A stretch of 64,000 nt of DNA, from NCBI GenBank assembly GCA_951394045.1, contig OX596001.1:434001-498000 (forward strand). The letters are read 5' to 3'. A model generated the notes under the pieces. It was not told the DNA's origin and did not search any database. It was given only the letters and a program-made list of their open reading frames with translations. Positions 52,854-63,347 of this stretch are shown one piece after another (position 1 is the stretch's first letter; every line of letters begins with the position of its first letter). Position numbers and translations under genes: made by a program. The DNA comes from Nitzschia sp. DOCU1 (Eukaryota; Bacillariophyta; Bacillariophyceae; Bacillariales; Bacillariaceae).

Positions 52854-55393
52854 ATGTCCCGCAGCAATAATAGCAACTACAAGAGCAAGTCTGCTGCCGC
52901 TTCTGCTGGACTCGTCTACGCGGTCGCCAATGGTCCACAACCTGGAATTTACTTTGATTGGACACCGAGTGCGATTCAAGGCATTTCCAATGCTCAGTGG
53001 GAGTCTTTTCCGAGCGTAGCACAAGCCCAGCGCTATCTAGAAGCAAAAGGTTTGCTTCCGCCTCCAGCTTTGGCAGATGGATGGATTTCTACCAAGACAA
53101 AATCTCCCATTTTGTACACGCACCGTGACGACGACGACCACGACCACGACGACGGACAAACTACAATTCCTCCCACGGTCTCTACGGATTCGACTACCGG
53201 TAGTACTCTACCGCAACATCCACAGTCTCCTGCTAGTAGTACTGATGACACCGATGATATTGCCGAAACTACCAGATTGGATGCCATGCAACAACGTGCT
53301 GTGGATGCCGCCTTGGCAGGTCAAAATGTCTTTTTGACCGGAGTCGCTGGTACCGGCAAATCGTTGGTCACCAAGCTCATTTATCAACAAGCCTTGCAAC
53401 GTCATGGTGCTACTGCTACTATTCATACTGCTGGCAACAGTAATAACAAACGCCGTCGTGGTGTTCCACATGTCAAGGTAGCACTTACTGCTCCCACGGG
53501 CATGGCTGCCGTAGGATTAGGACCTACGGGACAAACCATTCATAGTCTGGCACGCGTCAAAATACCCCTGTTGCGAGCGTCAGATTTTGCCACGATGCAT
53601 CATCCTGCCAATGCTCTGCAGTGGCAACGTCTTTGCGTTCTCATCATGGATGAAGTCGGCATGTTGTCTGCCGACTTTTTGGATTGGTTGGACGTCAATG
53701 TTCGCAAAATTCGACGTCGGCCTTTGGAAGTATTTGGTGGCATTCAATTGATTCTAGTGGGAGATTTTGCTCAATTAGGACCCATTCCAGGAAACATTTC
53801 CATGCGTGCTGGCAGCAGCCAAGGGGATCATCATCATTTACCACCCTTTGAACCTACCCATAAAGCCGCCGATTGTTTTTTGGGCGTACAAGAAACTACG
53901 GCCTTTGCCTTTCAAAGTGCCGTATGGCGACAAGCCAACTTTTTGTCTGTCAACTTGACCAACGTCTATCGTCAATCCGATGGTGACTTTTGTTTAGCTC
54001 TCCAAGATTTACGGCAACAACAAATGTCGGAATTGGTTCAGAGTCTAGTCCAAAAGTGTAGTGTGGCATTGGAGGATTTCACACAACGCCAAAACGTCTT
54101 TGGCGCTGACGCAATACAAATTCCAAAGGGACTCTTGCCGACGCTCTTGTATACCAATAATCGTAATGCCGATCGAGAAAATGCAGGTACGAAACCTATT
54201 TGTCAGACTCGTGCGCGCATTCCATTCGGCACTCTGTGTAAATGCACTCACTCACTCACAACAAATATATACTATTAGATCGATTGGCATCTTTGACGAC
54301 CGAACACAAACGATTTGAGGCCATGGATTCGGTGCATGTTGACGAAACTGTTGCACCCCACACGTTGGGACAAGTCAAGGCGTTTCTCAAAACCAACAAA
54401 TTCTTTGAACAATGTCAGGCGCCCCAACAGTTGGATTTGAAAATTGGGGCCCAAGTCATGTTGGTGCAAAATTGCTCATCAGGAACCAAGCTCGTCAATG
54501 GCAGTCGAGGAGTCGTGGAACGCTTTGCCCTAGTGCCCTTGTTGAGTGACTTGAAAGGTCAAGAACAACGATTGTTGGGCCCTCAAGATTCCGAATGGTA
54601 TCCTGGATTTTGCTTTGAACAACTCAAATTTGGCATGACATTTGAAATTCATGGCAAAACTTTTAAAATCATCAAGTTTGTCAAGTATCCTCTGGTGCGA
54701 TTCTTGAACAATGAGGCTCGCATCATTTTGCCCACCACATTTGAACGAACCCTCTATCATCAAGGTACTTGTGTCCGAGTCCAATTGCCTTTGCGGCTAA
54801 GTTGGGCACTGACCATTCATAAATCTCAAGGTTGTACCTTGGATTGGGTCATTTGTGACTTGGCGGGATGTTTTACAGCAGGTCAAGCCTATGTCGCATT
54901 GAGTCGAGCCAAGAATATGGCTGGATTGCAAATTCGCAACTTTACGCCAGAAGCGGTCAAGACGAATCCATTGGTGGATCGCTTTTATCAAGCCTTGGCG
55001 TCGTCGTCGGATAATGCCATGGAAGAGTTTTTGGAAAAGGAAGCTGGATTGTGGTGGTATCCAATTTATTACGCTCCCGACTGGCTCCGCATGTTTCGGG
55101 AAGCATGTGGGACTCGCAAAGCTCGAGAAAACTCTCAACAGTTTTCCATGTGGGTGGCCAATTATGCACCTCCATCGAATTATCAAGGATGGAAGGGATA
55201 TTCGGACGAGCGTGGTAGAAGTGCCGTATCCACAACACGCACGCCGCCGCAACCAATCACTCCAAAGGATGCTGCCTCTGGTGCTGCGTTTCACCCCCAC
55301 AACAACATCAACAATAGCAGCAGCAGCCAACGGCACATGGTCACTCCGTCCTTGACTCAGTCGGCGGCCCCCGTTCTGCCCAATGCCAAGTAA
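52854..55393 (+). CDS. PIF1-family helicase with RNase H1-type hybrid-binding domain
   Basis: Exons 52854-54186 and 54279-55393 splice in phase 1 to 815 residues. Residues about 20-68 ('VYAVANGPQPGIYFDWTPSAI', 'SNAQWESFPSVAQAQRYLEAKG') match the RNase H1 N-terminal/viroplasmin domain that grips RNA-DNA hybrids. The helicase follows: Walker A 'GVAGTGKS' (Lys169), 'TAPTGMAAVGL.GQTIHSLARV', Walker B 'LIMDEVGMLS', 'GGIQLILVGDFAQLGPI', 'LSWALTIHKSQGCTLD' and 'AYVALSRAKNMAGLQI'. PIF1 enzymes unwind 5'-3', resolving G-quadruplexes and RNA-DNA hybrids in nucleus and mitochondrion. The domain pairing suggests an R-loop-directed helicase. Low-complexity tail after about 740. Convergent with the S16 gene. 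Confidence 0.9.
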
Positions 55394-55656
55394 AGTGGTT
55401 TGGAGAAGAGTACGATCGAATGTTGTTCTTTCGACTCTGGCACACCCAGGGTGCTGTACGACTTGTGTGTCGTATTCTCGACGGCAGCCGCCATCCTAGC
55501 TCGATCTCATATACACTCGAAACATATAGTCAAAGGATACGAGTAGATTATTGTATCAATATCTTGCCTATTATACATGGTCGATGTTGGGTGCACCATC
55601 CCTTTGATGTCCCAAAGAGAACATTGTACTCCAGTAGTTCCGTTGCGTCGCCACTT

Positions 55657-55977
55657 TTAGTTCTTTTCTTCTTGTTGTTCACTTCGTGGCTTGGCCTTTT
55701 GTGGATTAAAATGATGCGGCAAGGGCGGCAAAATTCCAAATTTGCCCAAGATCCAATTGACACGATCCGAAGGTTGGGCTCCCACACCCAACCAATATTT
55801 TAGGCGATCTTCCTTGAGGCGAATTTCTTTCATGCCCGCTCGATTGGCAATTGGATTGTAGGTGCCGACGATTTCCAAGAATTTGCCATCGCGGGGGGCT
55901 TGAGCGTTGGCGGCGACTAACCGATAAAAGGGACGATGGGCTCGACCAAACCGTTGGAGGCGTAATCGAACCACCAT
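55657..55977 (-). CDS. MRPS16: Bacterial-type ribosomal protein S16 (mitochondrial)
   Basis: 106 residues from the ATG at 55977. 'MVVRLRLQRFGRAHRPFYRLVAANAQAPRDGKFLEIVGTYNPI' and 'KEDRLKYWLGVGAQPSDRVNWILGKFGILPP' are bS16 throughout. It has no plastid presequence. Diatom plastid S16 is commonly plastid-encoded, so a mitochondrial small-subunit protein is the best reading. Mature-like N-termini are usual for mitochondrial S16. Divergent from another ribosomal protein gene, eS30. Confidence 0.88.
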   Translation of the reverse strand: MVVRLRLQRFGRAHRPFYRLVAANAQAPRDGKFLEIVGTYNPIANRAGMKEIRLKEDRLKYWLGVGAQPSDRVNWILGKFGILPPLPHHFNPQKAKPRSEQQEEKN

Positions 55978-56646
55978 ACTTTTTGATTGTAGTAAGAGAA
56001 AGAGGAGGAACGAACCCAACGGAAAGTAGTAGTAGTGTCTGGAGCGTACGCTCTTTGTATGTTCACATCACCATGGTCTTCATCATCATATCGTCGCGAC
56101 GGCGCGCGTCGTCGTCGGCCCCCAAACGCCGATTTTCGACTGATTCGATTTCAGTCATACCTTTCTACTAAATTTACTTCCACGTGGAATCATTTGGCGT
56201 GTAGGCCACCCAGAGCCACACAGCTCGTCGCTATTCGACACGTAGCGCGTAGTAGGAATTCTACAGGGTTGGCATCGCGGAATCAACACGCCGAGCAAAA
56301 AATCATCGCCAGCAAGAGCAGCAACTACTACTACTACACGAACAGGTGCGTTTGGACCATGGTGGTTTGGGTTTTTGGAAAATAGTGTTTTGGTTGGTGT
56401 AAGGAAGGCGATGGTGACATTGGAGGATGGACTCGTGGGGTGTTGTGGGAGAGGAGAGGATGGAAGGAGAAAAAAAGAAACTGGAATCATCGCTTCCTCC
56501 GGAATGGCAGCGCTCGCGGTGGACCCATGAGAACCAACAAACTCATCTATCGTCGTGACAGACAGTACACCAGCAGTATATCTTACCAGTGTTTCTTTGT
56601 TGTGTGTCTATTCCAGATTTTTTCTTTTCTAACAACAACAACAAAC
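55978..56646. other. Divergent promoter region of two ribosomal protein genes
   Basis: No gene. The eS30 leader may contain an intron (splice-like 'aacaggtgcg' near 56340), not resolvable here. Confidence 0.45.
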
Positions 56647-56850
56647 ATGGGAAAGGTTCACGGATCGTTGGCACGTGCCGGTAAAGTCAAGGGACAAACC
56701 CCCAAGGTGGAAAAGCAAGAAGAAAAGAAGAAAATGCCACGAGGACGGGCCAAAAAGAGACTTCAATACAACCGTCGTTATGTCAATGTTGTCACGGGTA
56801 TGGGTGGCAAGCGAGTGGGACCCAACTCGAATGCGGACAAGATGAAATAA
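56647..56850 (+). CDS. RPS30: Ribosomal protein eS30
   Basis: 67 residues: '[22 protein letters not shown]', '[23 protein letters not shown]' and 'GKRVGPNSN'. This is cytosolic 40S protein eS30 at full length. It begins directly with the eS30 part, without the ubiquitin-like FUBI fusion seen in animals. Very basic. In-frame codons upstream of the ATG have no relation to ribosomal proteins and are taken as leader. Confidence 0.93.
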   Translation: MGKVHGSLARAGKVKGQTPKVEKQEEKKKMPRGRAKKRLQYNRRYVNVVTGMGGKRVGPNSNADKMK

Positions 56851-57339
56851 ACAGTCATTCTGTATTTATATACATGTATTCAAGAGACTCGTTTGTTTGT
56901 TCGTGATTGTATCGTTCGTTTCCTATGGCTTGTTCTTGAGTGGGGTGGAAGAATCGTGAGGTTCTCATGGGATTGCGGTTCCGTCATATGACATGGCATG
57001 TAGCTAGAGTGGGAAACCTTCTGCATCAACTTTCATTCAACTAGTTCCCGTGATGTGGGTTATTGTTGCTTTCGTACAATTATCTTTGAGGGCGACGCCT
57101 GGGTGAGCAGATAGAGTGCCAGAGGATTTTGTTACTCCTCTAGAGTATAGTTCTATAGATCTTGCCTGCTCCTCTACTAGGTACTGAAGAAGCAAAGATG
57201 GCATAGCGGAGTCGTTCCGCCGCGATTTGTTCGGCCGCGTCCTAGTTCCCATGAGACGAGTCTAGAATCAGCTGGTGTGGTAAGGAAGTCCTTACTGCTA
57301 CAAATGTTTGGCTCATTAGCCATATTGCAATTAGTAGTG
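56851..57339. other. Intergenic between convergent genes
   Basis: Nothing recognised. Confidence 0.5.
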
Positions 57340-59976
57340 TTATGCGGGTGAAATGGTTTGGCACTTGGGGCAAAATACCAAGGAATACGAGACCGGGGCC
57401 TGCAGTCGGCCCTGGCAACCTCGGCAAATGACTACATGAGCCTGACCCGCTTGGATCGCTTGCCTGGTCTCCGACGTGCCACGTTCTAACAATTCACGGC
57501 GACGTGTATCGGAATCAATACTACTCACGGAGTTCTCGCGTTGGGTTCGGGGTCGCGGCTTGGTGTTTCCATGCGCCATCGTTGGATGGTGTTGATTGTG
57601 CATGAATCCAGGCCGGGCCCAGTCTTCCATGGCTTTTTCCTGAGAGTACAGATAGCTAGCTGGCTGATGCATCTCCACCGCTCCAGGCTTGGTTTGTTGT
57701 TTTACTTCTCGTTCGGATGCCTTGAGGGCCATTTCCAATTCTCGTTGTTCTTGTTCTTCCCGAATCTTCTCCAAGATACGGTATTGTTCGTCCGGATTGT
57801 CCGAGCCTGACGAACGACTGCCCGGGGTAGGTCCTGCCGTAAACATTCCAGCAGCTACAAAGTCAGTCATGTTCTGGTTGGAATTCTGAGCGAATTCAAA
57901 GGCCAACAACTCGTCCAAATTCGTTGAGGTTCGGCGATCGAGATCGAGTTGGCCAGCAGCACCGCTGGACATGCCAGATTCTTCTGCCGATAACTTGAGC
58001 GCCAGCATTAAATCCGCAAGAGAACTGTTGCTGCTCTCACGAGCCTGGGCCAAGGCATCTCGAGTGAAACTACTTTGCTTCGTATAAGCTTGTTGTTTTG
58101 GCCGGCTGGCCATGGTAGGCGGCGGTCCCCTGCTAGACGAAACAGCGTTGTGGAAGCCTGAGTCATAACCACGTTGTGAAGTGCTCGGATATGCCGAACC
58201 CATGCCGCTGGATACGCCCGTATCTTGCTTGGAGATTTCCAACGCCAACCGTAATTCGTCGTCCATGGAAGAATCGGCCGTACTATGGCTCTGCTCGGCA
58301 ATCGATGGATCTTCCGGCATGAAAGTAGAACGACTTCCTTGCATGACATGGCCTCCTCGCATCTGGTTGCTGTTGTTGCTGTATCCATAGTTGGGAATTC
58401 CATTATTCTGATAGCCGCCAACGCCACCCCCAGTAGCACCTCTGTTAGTATTGATTCGGTTGAGCTCTCCTGGGGTCATGGCAGAATGGGTACTGGAATT
58501 CAAACTGGAATTCAAAGACCTGTTTTGGCCACTATTCCTGCTGCTGCTGCTGTGGTTGCTGCCGTAACTGGGCCCCGCACTCGTCAATTGCATACTTGAG
58601 GGTCCCATGGGCCCCCCTCGAAGAAGTGGATCCATGGGATTATCCAACCAGGCATTAGGATCGCTACGATTTCTGCCTAACATGGATTCGTCATGCGAGG
58701 CAAAACGAGGAGGCTGAGTGTCCGAGGACGGACGCTTTCCAAAGAACGTTGAAGGTATCGATGGAACCCTCTTGGGGCTCTTGGAAGTACGCGCCTTGTT
58801 TTGGTTTGGTGCCGATGGTAATCCAATATGCGCGTCATTTCCAATGTTCATCATGTGATCCGGCGCTGGTTTGCTACTAGAAGATGATGACGTTGATGGT
58901 CCCGACGACTTGCGCAACAATTCCGTGGGGAAAGAACCCCCATCACTGGATCGATTCCTTTGGGTTTGCTGTGCGTGATTTGACTGACTGAGACCCATAT
59001 TATTAGGGTTGATGGAAGGTGGGCTACTGCCATAGCCGGGTGCAGGAGGTGGTTGCAGATGCTTGTCATACTCTCCACCACCAACAGAAAGATTCAACAT
59101 TTGTCGTTTGGCTTCCAAAGTTCGCTGTTGCTTTAGAGACGCCAATTTCTCTCGAACATCCAATACCCCCAAAGGTTCTGGGAACGCGCTACTAGATTGT
59201 TGCTGCTGCTGGGCTGCCGAATTACCGTAGGCTGCCTGGTACATGGCGGAATTCGGCCGCATGCCCGGCTCCGCAACATGAACTATTCCAGGCATTTTGG
59301 CTGGTACTGGGCTAATGGGCTTTGCAAGACTTCCGCCTCCTCCAGCCGCCTCTAGAGCCGCTTGATAAAAGCTCCCGCGGCCTGGATTTTGTTGTTTGGG
59401 AAGCATCATATTTCCTTTATCCTCTTCAATAGGTATTCCACCTCCTGGAACACCCCGGGGAGGAGTGTTGGGTGCTGGCTTTGGCGGTGCTTTGGATCCG
59501 CTATTAGTAGTACCGAGACCACTCGGAGGTGGCGGCTTTTTCTTTACTACTGCCGTCATGGATGGCGGCGGTGCTGCTGACGCCGGCGGCGGCTGTTTGA
59601 GTGTCACTGGTTGTGCTGGTAACTTTTGATCGTCCCCCATGCTACTTTCTTCGTCGGACCTGCTGTTATTTCGTTTCAGCCGTGCGGCTTCGTACGGTGT
59701 TACTTTTGGATTTCGTCTTCTTCGAGCACCCGAATCCTCCGTCGAAGTACTATCATTTTCATTGTGATATTTCAAGAGAGAATCATATAGCGTTTCACAT
59801 TTGGGAGCGGCTGCCACTGGCACAATTGGAGCGACAGAGCCTGGATCTGCAGCAACAAAGCTTCCAGTAGTATTGCCATGATATCCACCAACATAATCTC
59901 CTCCAGCTGCCGGAGCAGAAGACTGCTCCTGTGAAAATTGCTGTTGTTGTTGATGGGGATTATTATTGTAGTCCAT
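57340..59976 (-). CDS. Low-complexity protein with ubiquitin-interacting motifs and C-terminal zinc ribbon
   Basis: 878 residues, single exon, ATG at 59976. Most of it is disordered (Ser, Pro, Gln, Asn, with polyproline 'KKPPPPSG'). Three segments fit the UIM pattern acidic-x-LxxALxxS: 'DDELRLALEISKQD', 'LADLMLALKLSAEESG' and 'EQRELEMALKASEREV'. The last 30 residues 'VVICRGCQGRLQAPVSYSLV' and 'FCPKCQTISPA' hold two CxxC pairs, a small zinc ribbon of the LSD1/metacaspase-prodomain kind. UIMs bind ubiquitin helically, so an adaptor for ubiquitinated cargo is plausible but unproved. 'GGVVGYHG' and 'DSLLKYHNEND' near the N-terminus look ordered but unknown. Confidence 0.78.
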   Translation of the reverse strand: MDYNNNPHQQQQQFSQEQSSAPAAGGDYVGGYHGNTTGSFVAADPGSVAPIVPVAAAPKCETLYDSLLKYHNENDSTSTEDSGARRRRNPKVTPYEAARLKRNNSRSDEESSMGDDQKLPAQPVTLKQPPPASAAPPPSMTAVVKKKPPPPSGLGTTNSGSKAPPKPAPNTPPRGVPGGGIPIEEDKGNMMLPKQQNPGRGSFYQAALEAAGGGGSLAKPISPVPAKMPGIVHVAEPGMRPNSAMYQAAYGNSAAQQQQQSSSAFPEPLGVLDVREKLASLKQQRTLEAKRQMLNLSVGGGEYDKHLQPPPAPGYGSSPPSINPNNMGLSQSNHAQQTQRNRSSDGGSFPTELLRKSSGPSTSSSSSSKPAPDHMMNIGNDAHIGLPSAPNQNKARTSKSPKRVPSIPSTFFGKRPSSDTQPPRFASHDESMLGRNRSDPNAWLDNPMDPLLRGGPMGPSSMQLTSAGPSYGSNHSSSSRNSGQNRSLNSSLNSSTHSAMTPGELNRINTNRGATGGGVGGYQNNGIPNYGYSNNSNQMRGGHVMQGSRSTFMPEDPSIAEQSHSTADSSMDDELRLALEISKQDTGVSSGMGSAYPSTSQRGYDSGFHNAVSSSRGPPPTMASRPKQQAYTKQSSFTRDALAQARESSNSSLADLMLALKLSAEESGMSSGAAGQLDLDRRTSTNLDELLAFEFAQNSNQNMTDFVAAGMFTAGPTPGSRSSGSDNPDEQYRILEKIREEQEQRELEMALKASEREVKQQTKPGAVEMHQPASYLYSQEKAMEDWARPGFMHNQHHPTMAHGNTKPRPRTQRENSVSSIDSDTRRRELLERGTSETRQAIQAGQAHVVICRGCQGRLQAPVSYSLVFCPKCQTISPA

Positions 59977-61199
59977 GTTGACGAGGCGAGCAAGAGCTAT
60001 CCAGCAGGAAACAAGGAGATTTCGATGCTTCGCGCCTCAACGGATGACCCCAGCCACAAAGTCAGGGGCGGAAAGGAGAAGAAGGCGCTTTTGCTTTTAG
60101 CAGCACAGCTAATGTGCTCTGAACGACCCCTCGCTTGGATAATCTTCCGCAAGGCTTTCCAGCAAGCAATCTTTCACGTTGGCGATGCCAACCCGACACC
60201 CACAAGTGAGAATAAATTAGCTCCCAAAGGGATGAAAGCAAACCACCGAGACCTCGCGTTGGATCCAAAGTAAATATCACGGATCCAATCGACAAAAACG
60301 GGTAACGCCAACAAGGATTGGAGGAGGGATAAAGATGATGATATCAATCTGGAAGGATACTACCCTTGCTTTCGTTTCTTCTCAATTGACATACAGTCTC
60401 CTGCTGCTTCGGGCCTCCATGCAGGAAGGGTCCGGAATTGGTGAAGGTTGGGTGAAGCCGTACTCCATCAACAATGGTGTTGCCCCTCCCCCATTGTTAC
60501 TGCCTTGCAACGCCCGAAGTTCCGGTGGAGACCACGGCAATTTTCTCCGGGACGTTGGCACCGAATCCCCCAAAGATATTACGACACAGTGGAGCAAAAC
60601 ACGCTGCCAAAGATCCAATTTTGGGGGAATTGTCTTCACAAAGCTTTTCAGAAATGGACATTTTGATACTTATGGAACATTGGTATGCTGGATTTGGGTT
60701 TCACGCGGGCACAAGGTAGGCAGGACGGCAGCCGGCGGAGCGACATGCCACAGAAAGCAAATTACCATTTATATAAGCCTCCCCATTACCCATGGGATGT
60801 CGCAGTTCTAAGGAACTTTCGGCCTCACGATCGCATCCCCAGGAGGACACACCACGAATGGCGCGAGTCCGAGCTCGCCCCTCATGTACCGGTAGTTCCA
60901 TGTGTGTTGCCTATTTACCTTAGATAGGGGGCCGTTCGCTCTAAATGAAGAATTTGACTTTTATGTGTCATTGGAATGAACCATGCAAGTCGAGGCGGGT
61001 GAGCCACGGCAGCAAGACTCAACGCATGCCACAAACGTGGATTATAGAGAAGGTGCGCCACAACAACAAGCCATTCATTAGGAAAGGACCCTGGCTTCCG
61101 GGAAACAACAACATTATCATTAGCCACAACCACAACAACAGCAGCAGTGGCCGAAGCGTAGTATTGTGAAGGAGTATCCTAGCTAGAGCAAAAAAGGCA
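59977..61199. other. Intergenic, about 1.2 kb, divergent genes
   Basis: No gene supported. A 158-codon frame at 60335-60811 and overlapping frames lack recognisable features. Confidence 0.45.
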
Positions 61200-62276
61200 A
61201 TGACCGCCAGTTCAGAAGAACCTCGAACTCGACAACACATACGTGGTCACCGCCATCAATTGCTTTGGAGTGCCTTGGCCTTGTGTACCATGGGAATTAT
61301 ATGCCAATTACAGAATTTACAAGAATTTACCAACGGATTGAATGCTGGGAGTTTTTTGTCGCGGCAAAAAAAGCAAGATCATTTTTTAGGTGGTGACTTG
61401 TATATTCCCTCCATTGAATACCCGACGGACGATGGCGACGGCAACTCTGGCCACTCTCGAGGACCTTCCGTGTGGGAGGAGTTGGATTGCAGTCGTCCCA
61501 CCAAAGAAGCCGACTGGGAATGGTACAATACGGACCGGAACAACAAAACCTCTAGCAACGAGAAGCGCCTCTTGATTGCCATATCGGCTGGTTATGACAA
61601 GTACGCCGAACTCTTGCACTACAGCGCTCATCTCGCCAAAGTGTATACGCACTTGCACAATTCCAGTGCCGCCGTGGTCTTGCAGGGCAATTCTTTGACT
61701 TTGAAAGGATGTTCCCCACCGCCCATCTATACAACTCTCAATAAGATTCGACTTTTGTTTCATGCCGTCGATCATCGGGCCGAATATGATTATGTTTTGT
61801 TATTGGATGCCGATGCCTTGATTGTCAATCCTCTCGTGGATATTACCAGCCTGTTGCCCTCTCAATATTTAGTGGCAGCCCAACCGGTTCGACAAGGCGA
61901 AAGTCCCACGCCGCCCCCACCCTTTCGGGTCAATGCCGGTGCGACCTTGTGGAATTTGCATCATCCCAAAATCACCCAAGTAGCCATGCAATGGTTTCAA
62001 GATGCCAAGACGGCCATTGTCAAGGGAGACTATCGGGGAGACGAAAGGTATTTGCACGGTGCTTTGGAAAACTATGGCAAAAGTATATATCTTTTACAAG
62101 ACAGGGAATTTTCCTTTCGGGAAGGCACTATCATTCAACATCATTTGCAACATGGCACTTTGAAATGGGAAGATCGTAAATCCAAGTTTCAAAAAGCTGC
62201 CTTGCAAGTGTGTCAATCGGTGGTTCCTCCCGGAACGTGCGAAGCTGTTCCAGCCAAAGACTATCCCACGGAATAA
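61200..62276 (+). CDS. Golgi-type nucleotide-sugar glycosyltransferase (GT-A fold)
   Basis: 358 residues, one exon. A type II anchor ('LLWSALALCTMGIICQL') is followed by a stem. The catalytic part opens at 'RLLIAISAGYDKYAELLHYSAHLAKVY'. The metal site is 'DYVLLLDADALIVNPLVDI' (DxD). 'FRVNAGATLWNLHHP' and 'GDYRGDERYLHGALENYG' follow, then a C-terminal 'VCQSVVPPGTCE' Cys pair. The order 'LDxDxxIxN...N.G..L.....' resembles GT34/mannan-type and related families. The exact family is not assigned. It likely extends a cell-surface or secreted glycan. Confidence 0.8.
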   Translation: MTASSEEPRTRQHIRGHRHQLLWSALALCTMGIICQLQNLQEFTNGLNAGSFLSRQKKQDHFLGGDLYIPSIEYPTDDGDGNSGHSRGPSVWEELDCSRPTKEADWEWYNTDRNNKTSSNEKRLLIAISAGYDKYAELLHYSAHLAKVYTHLHNSSAAVVLQGNSLTLKGCSPPPIYTTLNKIRLLFHAVDHRAEYDYVLLLDADALIVNPLVDITSLLPSQYLVAAQPVRQGESPTPPPPFRVNAGATLWNLHHPKITQVAMQWFQDAKTAIVKGDYRGDERYLHGALENYGKSIYLLQDREFSFREGTIIQHHLQHGTLKWEDRKSKFQKAALQVCQSVVPPGTCEAVPAKDYPTE

Positions 62277-63347
62277 AGATGGAAACACGAACCAAAAACG
62301 TACTGCTTGTTTTGGAAATTGTTATTTTGCATAGCTGACGACACATGACGAACGAACGAACGAATGACGATAAGGAATGAACGAACGAAAGGAGGAATCG
62401 AAAGCACGGAGCACTACTATTGTGATACAGGCTTTTGGTGATGGCGGTGACTTTTCCCCTTGGCCATAGGTATTCTGCATACCCCATGCCATGATTGATT
62501 GTGCTAACTAGTAAGCTGCATGCTTCATCCGAGTATATGAATAGCGAATATAGAAGAAGCAATCACTACTACTACTCTACCTACAAGGGAAGCCCGCCCC
62601 CGAACATACATGCAGCCCCAGAGTAGATCGACTGACCATACTGCAAGAAACTTATGGTAGCTGGCCATTAATCATTGAAGAGAATGGCTAGCTTTTAGCT
62701 ATGCCCCAATAGTGGCACCGTTAGTCTACTGACCCCCTGGTTCTCTCGCCCAGTACACGGTATCCAGTTAGAAACTACCCTTGACAATCGAAGAGAACCG
62801 ATCTCTGACTCGCCAGAGTGATATAGTAAGCTATGCTGTCTGTAGTATGCTGCCGGGGTCTCTACTCTCTAGCGACTAGAGTACCTCTTTTACTCGCCGC
62901 GTGTTTTTCGACGCGTTCGACTCGTTCGACGGCTTCTGCCTTCCTCTATGTACAACTACCCGCGCGAAGTGCTGTTTCCCCGGCATGCGCGCATTTCATG
63001 CGGTCTTGCGTGGCGAAATACAGCGTGACCGCATTATACGCGCATGGCAAGTTCGAATAACTTATTAGAGTATGCATATTAATATAAGCTAGATTCGTCG
63101 AAAATTGAATCTTCTCTGCGAGCCCGCTCAGCCAGTTGTTTGCCGATCGCCACTTTTTGCGAAAGACAAAACTCGCAAGCTACTTTAGCGATTCTTCTTT
63201 CCGAATAGATACTGTACTGGTACCTGGTAGGTTCTATTGGTCTCGCATTTCCGCGAACATCCATCATCTTTTGTTGCCATCGACATCATCTTCCACCGGA
63301 TTGTTGTATCTTGAAGAACTTGTAGAAAGAGCAGCAATTAGTTGACC
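62277..63347. other. Intergenic, about 1 kb
   Basis: No gene recognised. Short GAAC/GAAT repeats at 62349-62390. Confidence 0.5.

Noticed and set aside
60335..60811. 158-codon plus-strand frame in the gap before the glycosyltransferase
   Set aside because: Composition typical of non-coding DNA, no domain, and several overlapping frames are equally open.
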